NCBI GenBank assembly: GCA_016929415.1
Contig: JAFGIW010000089.1
Span: 1-64,000 of the forward strand
Direction: 5' to 3'
From: Chitinispirillaceae bacterium
GTDB taxonomy: Bacteria > Fibrobacterota > Chitinivibrionia > Chitinivibrionales > Chitinispirillaceae
Length of the DNA: 64,000 nt
The position numbers and the translations under genes are program-made. Below are positions 46,884-55,495 of the stretch, one piece after another. The notes beneath the pieces are model-generated. The model searched no databases and was not told the DNA's origin. It worked only from the letters and a program-made list of their open reading frames with translations. Each line of letters starts with the position of its first letter. Positions within the stretch are counted from its first letter, which is position 1.

Positions 46884-46914
46884 AGGAAACCGCACTTCCC
46901 TGGAGCTAATCAAA

Positions 46915-48177
46915 ATGCAGCTTAATCTCGAAAAAACCGTCACACTGATTGCGCAGCGCGCCAGAAAAGCCGCCTATGAGCTTCAATGCGTCTCTGTAAA
47001 GAAGATCGATGCCGCGCTTTTCGCCATGGCACGGCTGCTCGAAGCTGAAACATCATCGTTGCAGAAAGAAAACCGGCGCGACCTCGATGCCGCGCGGAGT
47101 AAAGGGCTTTCCTCCGCGATGATCGACCGCCTGACCCTTTCCGATAAAACCATTGCGGCCATGGTGCGCGGCCTCAGGGAAGTCGCGGCGATCGATTCCC
47201 CCATCGGCACCGAATACGAACACCGCATACGGCCCAACGGGCTGTCGATCTGTAAGGTCAAAGTGCCGATCGGCGTCGTCGGCATCATCTACGAATCGCG
47301 GCCCAATGTCACCGTCGATGCCGCCGCGATCTGCCTGAAATCCCAGAACGCGGTGATTCTCCGCGGAGGAAGTGAAGCCTTCCATTCCAACTGCGCCCTT
47401 ACCGCGCTGTTTAAAAAGGCGATCAAAAAAGCGCGGCTCCCTCCCGACGCCGTTCAGATTGTCCCGACCGTCGACCGGCGTGCGGTCGAATTGCTTTTAC
47501 GGAAAAACGAGCTGATCGACCTCATCATTCCCCGCGGCGGCGAAGACTTGATCCGCATGGTCGTCGAGAAATCACTCATTCCGGTGATCAAACACTACAA
47601 AGGCGTCTGTCATGTTTACATTGCACAGTCTGCCGATATCGATAAGGCCGTCAGCATTGCCGTCAACGCCAAAGTGCAGCGCCCGGGAGTCTGCAATGCA
47701 ATGGAGACGCTTCTGCTCGATGCAAAGCTGCCGCTTGCGAAACGCCGCTCCGTCATTAACGCCCTGCTGAAAAACGGCGTTACCATGTTCGGCGATCCCG
47801 CAACGAAAAAGCTTTCTTCACGGATAAAACAAGCGACCGTCGATGACTGGAAAGCCGAATATCTCGATCTGCGGCTTGCGGTACGAACCGTAAAAAACCT
47901 CGCCGAAGCAATCGACCACATCAACACCTACAGTTCCCATCATACCGATGCGATCGTCACCGGATCAAAAAGGGAAGCAGCCACTTTCATACAACAGGTC
48001 GACTCCTCGTCGGTCATGGTCAACGCCAGCACCCGCTTTTCCGACGGCGGCGAATACGGCATGGGCTGCGAAATCGGCATCTCAACCGATAAGCTCCACG
48101 CCCGCGGCCCCATGGGTGTCGCCGACCTCACGACGTACAAATGGATCGTGTACGGATCGGGACAGGTGCGGGGGTGA
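46915..48177 (+). CDS. proA: Gamma-glutamyl phosphate reductase
   Basis: A 420-residue enzyme of normal length. The ATG at 46915 is preceded by TGGAG; the longer open frame through the hairpin leader is rejected. It has VPIGVVGIIYESRPNVT, the NAVILRGGSEA region, IDLIIPRGGEDLI, the catalytic Cys in RPGVCNAMETLL and SDGGEYGMGCEIGISTDKLHARGPMG. It reduces glutamyl 5-phosphate with NADPH to the semialdehyde, the second step to proline. A hairpin follows the gene. Confidence 0.97.
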   Translation: MQLNLEKTVTLIAQRARKAAYELQCVSVKKIDAALFAMARLLEAETSSLQKENRRDLDAARSKGLSSAMIDRLTLSDKTIAAMVRGLREVAAIDSPIGTEYEHRIRPNGLSICKVKVPIGVVGIIYESRPNVTVDAAAICLKSQNAVILRGGSEAFHSNCALTALFKKAIKKARLPPDAVQIVPTVDRRAVELLLRKNELIDLIIPRGGEDLIRMVVEKSLIPVIKHYKGVCHVYIAQSADIDKAVSIAVNAKVQRPGVCNAMETLLLDAKLPLAKRRSVINALLKNGVTMFGDPATKKLSSRIKQATVDDWKAEYLDLRLAVRTVKNLAEAIDHINTYSSHHTDAIVTGSKREAATFIQQVDSSSVMVNASTRFSDGGEYGMGCEIGISTDKLHARGPMGVADLTTYKWIVYGSGQVRG

Positions 48178-48190
48178 GGAGAAGGATGAA

Positions 48191-48227
48191 GGCGGAAGGA
48201 GGAAGAATAGTTGATTCCTCCCCCGCC
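48191..48227 (+). terminator. Likely terminator after proA
   Basis: GGCGG-AA-GGAGGAA pairs with TTCCTCC-C-CCGCC (48191-48204 with 48215-48227), a 12-bp stem with a small internal loop and a 10-nt hairpin loop, followed by the T-rich ACTTTGGTTATTT. It begins 13 nt after the proA stop. Confidence 0.55.
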
Positions 48228-48278
48228 ACTTTGGTTATTTGAGGATCCTTGATCTTAACACTAATTTACCCCTTTCCC

Positions 48279-48806
48279 ATGGAACAATTCTCATTCATTA
48301 CCGACCACGAGATCTACGAGAAGGTCATCCTCGAGGCCATCCCGAAATGCACCCGTTTTCTCTGGCTGGCGACTTCGGATCTTAAAGACCTTTACGTTCA
48401 TGAGGGACGGGAAATGGTCCCCTTTCTGAAGTGTCTGTCGGATCTTGCTGAGGCCGGAGTCTCAATCAGGCTTCTGCATGCAAAAGAACCCGGACCGGCC
48501 TTCAGGAAGGATTTCGACAGGTTCCCGAATCTGATTAACGGCATGGAGAGGATTCTCTGCCCGCGCGTCCATTTCAAGGCGATGGTTGTCGACGGGCTTT
48601 TCGCTTACAGCGGCAGCGCCAATCTCACGGGCGCCGGTATGGGTGCGAAAAGCGAAAAGCGCAGGAATTTCGAGTCGGGGTTCATTACTACCGACCCTCA
48701 CCTGATCCAGCGGATCATGGATCAGTTCGACCGTATATGGATGGGAGAGCATTGCGACGGGTGCGGGCGGAAACAATTTTGCGCGGATTATATTGATCTG
48801 CAATAA
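48279..48806 (+). CDS. Phospholipase-D-like domain protein with C-terminal Cys cluster
   Basis: A 175-residue protein with one PLD half-site: HFKAMVVD (HxK), then [12 protein letters not shown]. Single-motif PLD proteins such as Nuc form dimers to complete the active site and act as nucleases or phosphodiesterases. The C-terminus [15 protein letters not shown] carries a CxxCxxxxxC pattern that may bind zinc or a cluster. No signal peptide is seen, so it is cytoplasmic. The ATG at 48279 is preferred over the TTG at 48249. It follows the proA terminator and may be transcribed separately. Confidence 0.82.
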   Translation: MEQFSFITDHEIYEKVILEAIPKCTRFLWLATSDLKDLYVHEGREMVPFLKCLSDLAEAGVSIRLLHAKEPGPAFRKDFDRFPNLINGMERILCPRVHFKAMVVDGLFAYSGSANLTGAGMGAKSEKRRNFESGFITTDPHLIQRIMDQFDRIWMGEHCDGCGRKQFCADYIDLQ

Positions 48807-48950
48807 GGATGCTGATATCCTTTCGGCTGCTGTTATTTTGAATCGCACCACGCACAATTCCCATCGACACACCTCCCTCAAACCAGAATTTCCCGCTACT
48901 CCTCTGCATGCATTGAGAATAAAGTATTTTTATTTAAATACCAAACATGC

Positions 48951-48985
48951 GGTTGGCTTTTTCAGCCAACCCTTTCCGGAAAGGG
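48951..48985 (+). promoter_or_regulatory. Two overlapping hairpins covering the hisI ribosome site
   Basis: Hairpin 1 is GGTTGGCT/AGCCAACC (48951-48958 with 48964-48971) with a 5-nt loop. Hairpin 2 is the perfect palindrome CCCTTTCCGGAAAGGG (48970-48985), whose right arm GGAAAGGG is the ribosome site of hisI, 5 nt before its ATG. The two share bases 48970-48971, so the first could compete with the second. It looks like a translational control element. Confidence 0.55.
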
Positions 48986-48990
48986 TGTTA

Positions 48991-49350
48991 ATGGACATTC
49001 TTGATGTCGTTAAATTCGACTACCGGGGACTCGTCAGCGCCATTGCGCAGGATATCAAAAGCAACGAAGTCCTCATGCTTGCCTATATGAACCGCGACAC
49101 GCTTGCCGAGACGCTCGAAAAAGGGGTCATGGTCTATTTCAGCAGGTCGCGCCGAAAACGGTGGTTAAAGGGAGAAACGTCCGGGCATACTCAAAAAGTC
49201 CGTGAGGTCTATGTCGACTGCGATGGAGATTCGCTGCTTTTTAAAGTCGAGCAGACGGGTGCCGCCTGCCATGAGAACTATTTCAGCTGCTTTTTCCGGC
49301 AGTATGACGGCGACGGGTGGCGCATTGTCCGTACGAAAATCGAGGAATGA
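48991..49350 (+). CDS. hisI: Phosphoribosyl-AMP cyclohydrolase
   Basis: A 119-residue single-domain HisI (no HisE fusion). The ATG at 48991 follows GGAAAGGG; the frame is open for 66 more codons upstream but without family likeness. It has [22 protein letters not shown], the metal-binding DCDGD and the Cys ligands in [13 protein letters not shown]. It opens the adenine ring of PR-AMP in histidine synthesis. No other his gene is in the window. Its stop lies 17 nt before the alr start. Confidence 0.96.
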   Translation: MDILDVVKFDYRGLVSAIAQDIKSNEVLMLAYMNRDTLAETLEKGVMVYFSRSRRKRWLKGETSGHTQKVREVYVDCDGDSLLFKVEQTGAACHENYFSCFFRQYDGDGWRIVRTKIEE

Positions 49351-49367
49351 ACCGGGAGGAGTTGTCC

Positions 49368-50519
49368 GTGCCGCACACTTACGCCCCGTCGGTCGTCGTA
49401 TCGCTCGATAATCTGCTGCATAACCTGCAGCAGCTGCGTTCCCGTATTCCCGCAACAATAAAGGTCATCGCGGTCGTTAAGGATTGCGCCTACGGCTGCG
49501 GGGCGTCTATGATTTCAAGGACCCTCGAAAAGGAGGGTGGTGTCGACATTTTCGCCGTTGCGAGTCCGGATGAGGCATTCGCCCTGCGGTCGGCCGGAGT
49601 CAGGAGCGAAATCCTGGTGCTGGGCAAGGCGACCGATGCCCAGCTGCGCCGCGGCGCAGCGAATCGTGTTCTCTTCACCTGCAATGACAATGACGATCTC
49701 ACGAGGTGGATGCAGTGTGACTTCCCCATCGATTTCCATTGCAATGTCGATACCGGCATGCGCCGGCTTGGCCTGAAGGTTGACGAGGTGCCGCGCCTGG
49801 TCGAAGCGTCTCAAAAGTGCGGCAATTTACACTGCCGCGGCGTGTTTACGCACATGGCATCCGCCGATGTACCCGGTACCCCGACGGTTAAGGGGCAATA
49901 TTCCCTTTTTCAATCGGCGCTTGCGATGCTGCACGACGGAAGAATACGTCCGGACCATATCCACGTCGCCAACAGCGCAACGTTATTGCGCTTTCCTCCG
50001 TTTTCATGCACCCACATCCGTCCGGGAATTGCTCTTTACGGGTGCAATCCCGATCCGGCGCAGTCGTTCGGCGTTGAGCTGAAGCCCGTCATGTCACTGC
50101 GGGGGGCCGTTGTTTCGCTCCGGGAGGTCCCCGCCTCAACACCGGTAAGCTACGGCGGCAACCATGTCACTTCGCATCAAACATGGATCGCCACCGTCGG
50201 ACTCGGTTACGCACACGGTGTCCCCCGCTCCCTGAGCAAACGCGGCGACGTGCTGATCGGCGGCAGACGGTACCGCATAGCCGGCAATATCACTATGGAT
50301 TACCTCATGGTTGACGCCGGGGCTCATCCGGCAATGAACATCGGCGATGAAGCGGTCATCATAGGGCAGCAGGGCTCCGAAACGATCACTCCCGACGAAG
50401 TGGCGCTTCATGCCGATACCATCGGTTACGAAGTGCTTTGCAATATCGGAACCGCAATCGAACGGACCTGGCTGCTGCGAGGAAATATAATCGGCAAAGA
50501 ATCAGGCAGTATCTTCTGA
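49368..50519 (+). CDS. alr: Alanine racemase
   Basis: A 383-residue PLP enzyme. I choose the GTG at 49368, which follows GGGAGGAG by 6 nt; an ATG at 49347 overlapping the hisI stop lacks a site. PLP Lys38 is in AVVKDCAYGCGA (usual: VVKANAYGHG), so the residues around the lysine are altered. The second catalytic base Tyr262 is in VSYGG; NVDTGMRRLG, THMASAD, NSATLLR and RPGIALYG are conserved. It converts L- to D-alanine for peptidoglycan. Confidence 0.94.
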   Translation: MPHTYAPSVVVSLDNLLHNLQQLRSRIPATIKVIAVVKDCAYGCGASMISRTLEKEGGVDIFAVASPDEAFALRSAGVRSEILVLGKATDAQLRRGAANRVLFTCNDNDDLTRWMQCDFPIDFHCNVDTGMRRLGLKVDEVPRLVEASQKCGNLHCRGVFTHMASADVPGTPTVKGQYSLFQSALAMLHDGRIRPDHIHVANSATLLRFPPFSCTHIRPGIALYGCNPDPAQSFGVELKPVMSLRGAVVSLREVPASTPVSYGGNHVTSHQTWIATVGLGYAHGVPRSLSKRGDVLIGGRRYRIAGNITMDYLMVDAGAHPAMNIGDEAVIIGQQGSETITPDEVALHADTIGYEVLCNIGTAIERTWLLRGNIIGKESGSIF

Positions 50520-50530
50520 CCGGAGGGCAT

Positions 50531-51019
50531 ATGGATGGAGTAATTAACGAAATCGAATTGCGGGGAGTGGTGAGCGCCTGCGCGGAGGGAAAAGTCTGGG
50601 TCGTTCCGTCGGCGTGGTGCAGTGAACAAGCGGGCTGCAACGGCGGCTGCGGTTCATGCGGCGGCAAAAAGCCGCGGCGACGGATCATGGTCGAAACCGC
50701 CCTCAATGACCGGTTTGCCCCCGGGGCTTCGGTCACCCTACGTTCTTTTCAATTAAATGAGGCGATCGGCGCGCTCATTGTTTTCGGCATCCCGCTACTG
50801 TCGGCACTGACGGTTTTCCTCGTCTGGTATGCTATTGATCCTTCAACCGTCGAATCGGGGGGCGCCCTCCTCGTTGCCGGGAGTGCATTTTTCTGCGGGT
50901 TCATCATCGTCCGGATCATCGACCGGATTTTCCGTAAACGTTTCCCTTCAAAGATCGTTCCGGCGGAAGTCCTCCCGGTCTTTTCAGCACCTCCCGAAGG
51001 GATCAAGGGTCATGGATGA
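50531..51019 (+). CDS. rseC: RseC/MucC-type membrane protein (SoxR-reducing family)
   Basis: A 162-residue protein from the ATG at 50531 (GGAGGGC before it). The N-terminal domain has the RseC cysteine motif (CSEQAGCNGGCGSCG, residues 35-50), then two membrane helices (about 75-97 and 105-125) and a basic C-terminus. RseC proteins accompany the Rnf electron-transfer complex; the cysteines suggest a cluster. No rnf gene is in the window. It overlaps the start of the TPR gene by 8 bp. Confidence 0.88.
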   Translation: MDGVINEIELRGVVSACAEGKVWVVPSAWCSEQAGCNGGCGSCGGKKPRRRIMVETALNDRFAPGASVTLRSFQLNEAIGALIVFGIPLLSALTVFLVWYAIDPSTVESGGALLVAGSAFFCGFIIVRIIDRIFRKRFPSKIVPAEVLPVFSAPPEGIKGHG

Positions 51020-52574
51020 ATGGCTCGACCTCGGTGACCTTATTGATAAATCAGAGGAGTTCATCGAGCTCGGGCTCTACGATGAGGCGACAAAGCTCCT
51101 CAACCGGTATTCCCGCCTTTACAGCGACGCATGGGAAATCTGTGTGCTTTACGGCAGGATCTGCACCGACCTGAATAAACCTGTCGAGGCGATTTCCTGG
51201 CTTCGGAAAGGATTGCGCCTCGACCGTACCAGCACCGACTGCCTGTTGGGGTTGTTTTATGCCTATGCAATGCTTCATCAGGTCAAACGGGGAGGAAAAT
51301 ATCTGCTGCGCGCCGAAAAATATCATCCCGACAATGAAATAGTACTCACCGCGCTTATCTGGTACTATACCGAGCTTCATTCCCTCCCTCTTGCCATCAG
51401 CTATTTCGAGAAACTGCAGCATAACGGGGTAAGCAATCCGGAAACCTTTCGCAACGGCGCCATAGCCTATCAACGGAGCGGGCTTTACGATAACGCGGAA
51501 CACTGCTTTAAGATCGCCCTCGAGCTCAACCCGCAGTACGATGAAGTTCTCGACATGCTGGCCGATCTCTACGTCTTTCTGGAGCAGGAAGAGAAGGCGA
51601 TCCAGCTGTATCAGGACGTTCTGCGCGACTCCCCGCGCAACGTCAGAATTCTCTCACGTCTTGTTTTTTGTCACACACAGGCGAACCACCTCGAAAAAGC
51701 GGCGTCGCTGGCGAAGGAGTCCATCCGTCTCTACCCCAATTCACCCATCGGGTATGTTGACCTGGCATACGTTCATCTCAACGACAACCGGCCGCAGCAG
51801 GCAATCGAATGCGCCGATCGTGCACATGACATTTCGCCGCTGGACGCCGAAGCATTCAGAATAAAAGGGATCGCCTATTCGGACCTTGGCGAATGGGAAA
51901 AGGGGAAAGGTGCATTTAAAACGGCAATCGATATCGATCCCGAAAACACCGAAATCATGCGCGACTATTACCACCATTTGCGCAATGCGGGCGATACGGT
52001 CGCCATGGAAGCCGTGGTACATGAAGTTATCAGGATCGAGCAGCCCTATTGCGTTGAGGATTACTGGTTCCTGGCCGATTACTACCGGGAAAACGGCCGC
52101 GACCTGGAAGCGTTTCATTTCCTCAAAAAAGCTTACAAAAGCATGCCCGGGGAGAAGGAGCTCATTCCACCGATGGTCGATATTCTGCTTGAACGCGGTC
52201 ACACGGGGTATTCGCTGCCCTTCCTGCTGCGCTATATCGGCCAGGGCGGGTGGAACGATACCATGAACGACTTCGCACGCCATAGCCGGTTCAGGGGCAA
52301 ATGGTCGCAGGAAGGGATCCGTTTTCTGCGATTTCACGGGCAGCGGCCGAAAGAGTACCGAAAGTATATTTTCTCGCGTTACCTCGAACTGTTCCTGCTG
52401 CTGTCGGTGAGTGGTATCGTCGCTGCCGCGCTCGTGCCGGTCTATTTCCTTTCCGGTATGAAAGCGGTGGTTATGACGGGAGTGGCCTATGCGTTTCTGC
52501 TGTTGATCTATCGGCTGGTCCGTTTTGTAGTCCACCGTCGACGTGCGTTACCGGTCCACGTATCCTCATTTTAA
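51012..52574 (+). CDS. TPR protein with two C-terminal membrane helices
   Basis: A 520-residue protein from the ATG at 51012 (AAGGGTC just before), overlapping the rseC end. At least ten TPR-like helical pairs run from about 15 to 430 (examples: EAISWLRKGLRLDRTS, AEHCFKIALELNPQYDE, GKGAFKTAIDIDPENTE). Two membrane helices follow (about 447-470 and 475-497) with a basic tail. No enzymatic motif. A cytoplasmic protein-interaction scaffold held at the inner membrane is likely; partners are unknown. Confidence 0.88.
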   Translation: MDEWLDLGDLIDKSEEFIELGLYDEATKLLNRYSRLYSDAWEICVLYGRICTDLNKPVEAISWLRKGLRLDRTSTDCLLGLFYAYAMLHQVKRGGKYLLRAEKYHPDNEIVLTALIWYYTELHSLPLAISYFEKLQHNGVSNPETFRNGAIAYQRSGLYDNAEHCFKIALELNPQYDEVLDMLADLYVFLEQEEKAIQLYQDVLRDSPRNVRILSRLVFCHTQANHLEKAASLAKESIRLYPNSPIGYVDLAYVHLNDNRPQQAIECADRAHDISPLDAEAFRIKGIAYSDLGEWEKGKGAFKTAIDIDPENTEIMRDYYHHLRNAGDTVAMEAVVHEVIRIEQPYCVEDYWFLADYYRENGRDLEAFHFLKKAYKSMPGEKELIPPMVDILLERGHTGYSLPFLLRYIGQGGWNDTMNDFARHSRFRGKWSQEGIRFLRFHGQRPKEYRKYIFSRYLELFLLLSVSGIVAAALVPVYFLSGMKAVVMTGVAYAFLLLIYRLVRFVVHRRRALPVHVSSF

Positions 52575-52594
52575 CCTCAGCGGCTGGTACAGAT

Positions 52595-53164
52595 ATGAAA
52601 CCTCCACTTCTTCTTCACATCTGTTGCGCGCCCGATGAAGCATGGGTCGTGAGCACCCTCAAGGAAGCGCATTCGCTCCACTGCTTTTTTTGTAACCCGA
52701 ACATCTCACCGGAAAGCGAATACAGGCTGCGCCTTGCCGAAGCGCAACGGGTCGCTCTTCATTACAATGTTCCGTTTACCGCCGACAGCTACGATCCTGT
52801 CTCATGGGAAACGGCCATCGCTCCGGTTGCCGCCACACCGGAGGGGGGTGAACGGTGCCGCCGCTGTTATGACCTGCGTCTGCGGAGGAGCGCACGATTC
52901 TGCGCTGAAATCGGGTTTCCGGCCTTCACCACCGTCATGAGCATTTCGCCGCACAAACGGATCACCATGCTCAACGAGGCGGGCGAGGCGGCTGCCGCTG
53001 CGTTCAAGGTCAAGTATTGTCCCTTCGATTTTAAAAAGAAAGACGGTTTCAAAAACAGCATCGCGCTCAGCAGGGAACTGGGGCTTTACCGGCAGGATTA
53101 CTGCGGCTGCCGTCTGAGCCGCGACGAGCGCGACGAACGGCTGCGGCTGAAAGCGGTACAATAG
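52595..53164 (+). CDS. queH: Epoxyqueuosine reductase QueH
   Basis: A 189-residue protein from the ATG at 52595 (98 codons inside an artefactual longer frame). It has the QueH cysteine pairs: HICCAPD, CFFCNPNISPESEY, ERCRRCYDLRL, KYCPFDFKKKDGF and DYCGCRLS. QueH is a metalloenzyme with an iron-sulfur cluster that reduces epoxyqueuosine to queuosine in tRNA. It ends the plus-strand metabolic run, 20 bp after the TPR gene. Confidence 0.95.
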   Translation: MKPPLLLHICCAPDEAWVVSTLKEAHSLHCFFCNPNISPESEYRLRLAEAQRVALHYNVPFTADSYDPVSWETAIAPVAATPEGGERCRRCYDLRLRRSARFCAEIGFPAFTTVMSISPHKRITMLNEAGEAAAAAFKVKYCPFDFKKKDGFKNSIALSRELGLYRQDYCGCRLSRDERDERLRLKAVQ

Positions 53165-53290
53165 AAATGGTGCGCAGCACCGGATACCTTACGCTTAAAG
53201 AACGACAGAGACAAAGCTTCGCGGGGGTAATGGCGTGCGGGCAAAAGCTTAAAAAATAATATCGACCCGTTTGCCGTGTAATGGCCGGCA

Positions 53291-54598
53291 CTACACCGAA
53301 GCCTCCCGTCCGGTGTGGGCGATGTTGAATCGTTCGATGCGCTGCGCGAGCAGTCTCGCAAGCAGCAGCGCGTAGTGCGGTTTCTTTTTAATCGCCTCGA
53401 CGAACTCTCTTTTAGAGACTTTGATCAGCCGTCCCGCGCTCTTTGCCAGGACGGTCGCCGTACGACGGTGCTCCAGTAAAAACGACATTTCGCCGAGAAA
53501 GATGTCCTCTTCGGAAAGGGTCGATACCGTATGTTCGCCGACGAGTATCTCGAATCGGCCGCTTACTATGTAAAAAATGAAATCGCTGATATCGCCTTCA
53601 CGAAGTATCACATCGCCCGCTGCAACGATTGTCGGTTCAATGTCCCTGAATATGCCCGGCATGACACAGTGCTCGGGGAGCGTGTGTGCGACTTCGAATT
53701 CAACCAGGTTCCCTTTTTCGTTGAAGGAAAGACTTTTCGTAAACGCCCGCGCCATGAGGATTCCCCGGCCGTGCGACATGAGACAATTGGTCTCGCTGGT
53801 CGGATCGGGCACGGCACGCCAGTCGAACCCGACTCCCTGGTCGGCGATACGGAATTTCGAGGATTCGTCGGTGATGGTATACTCAAAAAGCACGCGACGT
53901 TTCGCAATGACGGGGTCGGTACATCGATTCCGTATCAGCCGCTGGATATCGCCTTCTCTTTCAAGCTCCCGCGTTTTCTCATCATAGGTGATTCCGCAAT
54001 TGCCGTGTTCGATCGCATTGGTCAACAGTTCATGCATGACCATTGCGAAGCGCGTCTTTCCGTCGCGGTCGATTTTGTTGGTGGTATAGAGAAAATTGGC
54101 GAGCAGGTTCGCGTAGCACGATGAGGCGTGCAGGTCGTTTTCGAGCTGTATCGCCGCGCTTATGTTGCTCGGGATATCCATGCCGATAACCCGCTGGAAA
54201 AGGATCTGACGGTTTGATTTGATGATGCCCATGATTTTCGGCACGATTTCTTCGATCTCTTCGCTGCTGACGACATCAATAATGTTCGCTTTTTTCAATT
54301 CATCAAGGCGCTGTTCCTCAACCCGTGAATCACAGAAGGCGATTATCCCGGCGTGCAGCAGCCACGGATCGCCGATGACGGTATCGAGCAGTTTGTACGG
54401 TTTGACTCCGCAGGAAGAAAAATCGATGCACGCGAGATCGGGCATCTCCATATTGAGATAATCAAGCGCCTCATCATACGTGTCCATCGGAACGGTCTGC
54501 ACCGTATCGGAAGGAGACAGCCCTTTTCGCAGTGCGCGTTCGATGGCCGTAACCCGGTTTCGATTATCGGAAATGAGCGGTATGGTAAACACCGTCAT
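53291..54598 (-). CDS. Partner-switch protein: pseudo-receiver, RsbW-like ATPase and cNMP-binding domain
   Basis: A 435-residue cytoplasmic protein. Residues 1-135 resemble a receiver fold (TIPLISDNRNRV, LACIDFSS, IIAFCDSR) but without the acidic pocket. Residues 150-305 are a HATPase_c_2 domain (HELLTNAIEHGN, ADQGVGFDW, SHGRGILMAR) as in anti-sigma kinases RsbW/SpoIIAB. Residues 310-425 are a cyclic-nucleotide-binding domain (REGDISDFIFYIVSG, LGEMSFLLEHRRTATV) with the phosphate-binding Arg. It could phosphorylate the adjacent STAS proteins under cyclic-nucleotide control. Its ATG overlaps the STAS stop (ATGA). The sigma factor or target is not in the window. Confidence 0.88.
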   Translation of the reverse strand: MTVFTIPLISDNRNRVTAIERALRKGLSPSDTVQTVPMDTYDEALDYLNMEMPDLACIDFSSCGVKPYKLLDTVIGDPWLLHAGIIAFCDSRVEEQRLDELKKANIIDVVSSEEIEEIVPKIMGIIKSNRQILFQRVIGMDIPSNISAAIQLENDLHASSCYANLLANFLYTTNKIDRDGKTRFAMVMHELLTNAIEHGNCGITYDEKTRELEREGDIQRLIRNRCTDPVIAKRRVLFEYTITDESSKFRIADQGVGFDWRAVPDPTSETNCLMSHGRGILMARAFTKSLSFNEKGNLVEFEVAHTLPEHCVMPGIFRDIEPTIVAAGDVILREGDISDFIFYIVSGRFEILVGEHTVSTLSEEDIFLGEMSFLLEHRRTATVLAKSAGRLIKVSKREFVEAIKKKPHYALLLARLLAQRIERFNIAHTGREASV

Positions 54599-54960
54599 GC
54601 TCCGGACGCGGGGGCTGCCGGAGCGATCCTGTCGAGCGAATCAACAATGGAAAACACCTGCTTCAGGTCGGAAACGTCGATCAGCTTGTCGATGTATGAG
54701 TTACCGTTTCCCTTTTTGTTCACGATATATACCGTAGTATGCCGTCCACGGGCGCTGTTACAGTAGTAAATAATCTGCCCTAATGCATAGCTGTCGATAT
54801 AGGCGATATCGGTAAGATCGATCGCTTTCAGCGGTGCGTCGCCGCCCATCAACTGTTCGATATGTTTACGAAGCGCAACATTGTCTCTCGCAACCACACG
54901 GCCCGTTAACGTGAGAACCGCCGCCGAACCGCCGTTCATGATCTGAATCGATATTGCCAT
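54595..54960 (-). CDS. STAS-domain anti-sigma antagonist
   Basis: A 121-residue STAS protein (SpoIIAA/RsbV fold): AAVLTLTGRVVARDN, AIDLTDIAYIDSYALG with the phosphorylatable Ser in the IDS turn, and an Ala/Pro-rich tail. GGGAGATGGT precedes the ATG. Its stop overlaps the start of the RsbW-like gene, so the two are translated in step. Expected to be phosphorylated by, and to bind, that partner. Confidence 0.93.
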   Translation of the reverse strand: MAISIQIMNGGSAAVLTLTGRVVARDNVALRKHIEQLMGGDAPLKAIDLTDIAYIDSYALGQIIYYCNSARGRHTTVYIVNKKGNGNSYIDKLIDVSDLKQVFSIVDSLDRIAPAAPASGA

Positions 54961-54973
54961 ACCATCTCCCGTT

Positions 54974-55312
54974 TCACCCCTGGCGCGTCGGATTGACGAT
55001 CCGTATCATCTCGTTAAGCCGTGTCGAGTCCAGAAGCCGTGTCATATAAAATGATGGATCATTGTTCGAGTTGATGAGAAACAGTTCGCGGCCCTGACGC
55101 TGCAGGGTTAAAAAGTGAGATACCAGGATCCCCAACGCATGGCTTTCCATGAAATCGATCTGAGAAATATCAATCGCGATACGGTCTGCCCCCTGCTGGA
55201 CCAGGTCGCGGATTGCGCGGGAAAACCGATAGACTTCCATTTCGCTTACCGAACCGACGACGCGCAGTATCGACGTCGTTTCCGATTGATATACCGATAA
55301 TCCCAATTCCAT
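54974..55312 (-). CDS. Second STAS-domain anti-sigma antagonist
   Basis: A 112-residue STAS protein. The phosphosite turn is FMESHALGI, with Glu for the usual Asp before Ser. Only 13 bp separate it from the next STAS gene. GGAGGTGG precedes the ATG, and a 7-bp hairpin sits just above it. Two antagonists feeding one ATPase would let two signals meet. Confidence 0.92.
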   Translation of the reverse strand: MELGLSVYQSETTSILRVVGSVSEMEVYRFSRAIRDLVQQGADRIAIDISQIDFMESHALGILVSHFLTLQRQGRELFLINSNNDPSFYMTRLLDSTRLNEMIRIVNPTRQG

Positions 55313-55325
55313 ACCACCTCCGCTC

Positions 55326-55342
55326 TTCCCGGCAGCCGGGAA
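55326..55342 (-). promoter_or_regulatory. Hairpin in the STAS operon leader
   Basis: TTCCCGG and CCGGGAA with a 3-nt loop, ending just before the GGAGGTGG ribosome site of the 55312 gene. It might limit ribosome access or mark an upstream end. Confidence 0.35.
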
Positions 55343-55454
55343 ATACGGAAACGTAAATGCATTACCGCAAATAATTGATATATAGTCTACTATTGTTCGT
55401 CGGAGAGGTCAATTACTGAAGCGGCTTCCGCCGGCGGAGGATCGTAAATCGCGG

Positions 55455-55495
55455 TTGGCCGGCAGTTATAAGAACAGATGTGAGCTGCCGGCCAA
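55455..55495 (-). terminator. 11-bp perfect hairpin between cytochrome b5-like and STAS genes
   Basis: TTGGCCGGCAG (55455-55465) and its reverse complement (55485-55495) are separated by 19 nt. It begins 13 nt after the end of the cytochrome b5-like gene in the direction of transcription. No U-run follows, so factor-dependent termination or mRNA end protection is more likely than a classic terminator. Confidence 0.5.

Noticed and set aside
46792-46914. 41-residue N-terminal extension of ProA
   Set aside because: It has no likeness to the family and runs through a hairpin leader; the ATG at 46915 has a ribosome site and gives the normal length.
52301-52594. 98-residue N-terminal extension of QueH
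   Set aside because: It lies in another frame of the TPR gene; family proteins begin near LLLHICCAPD.
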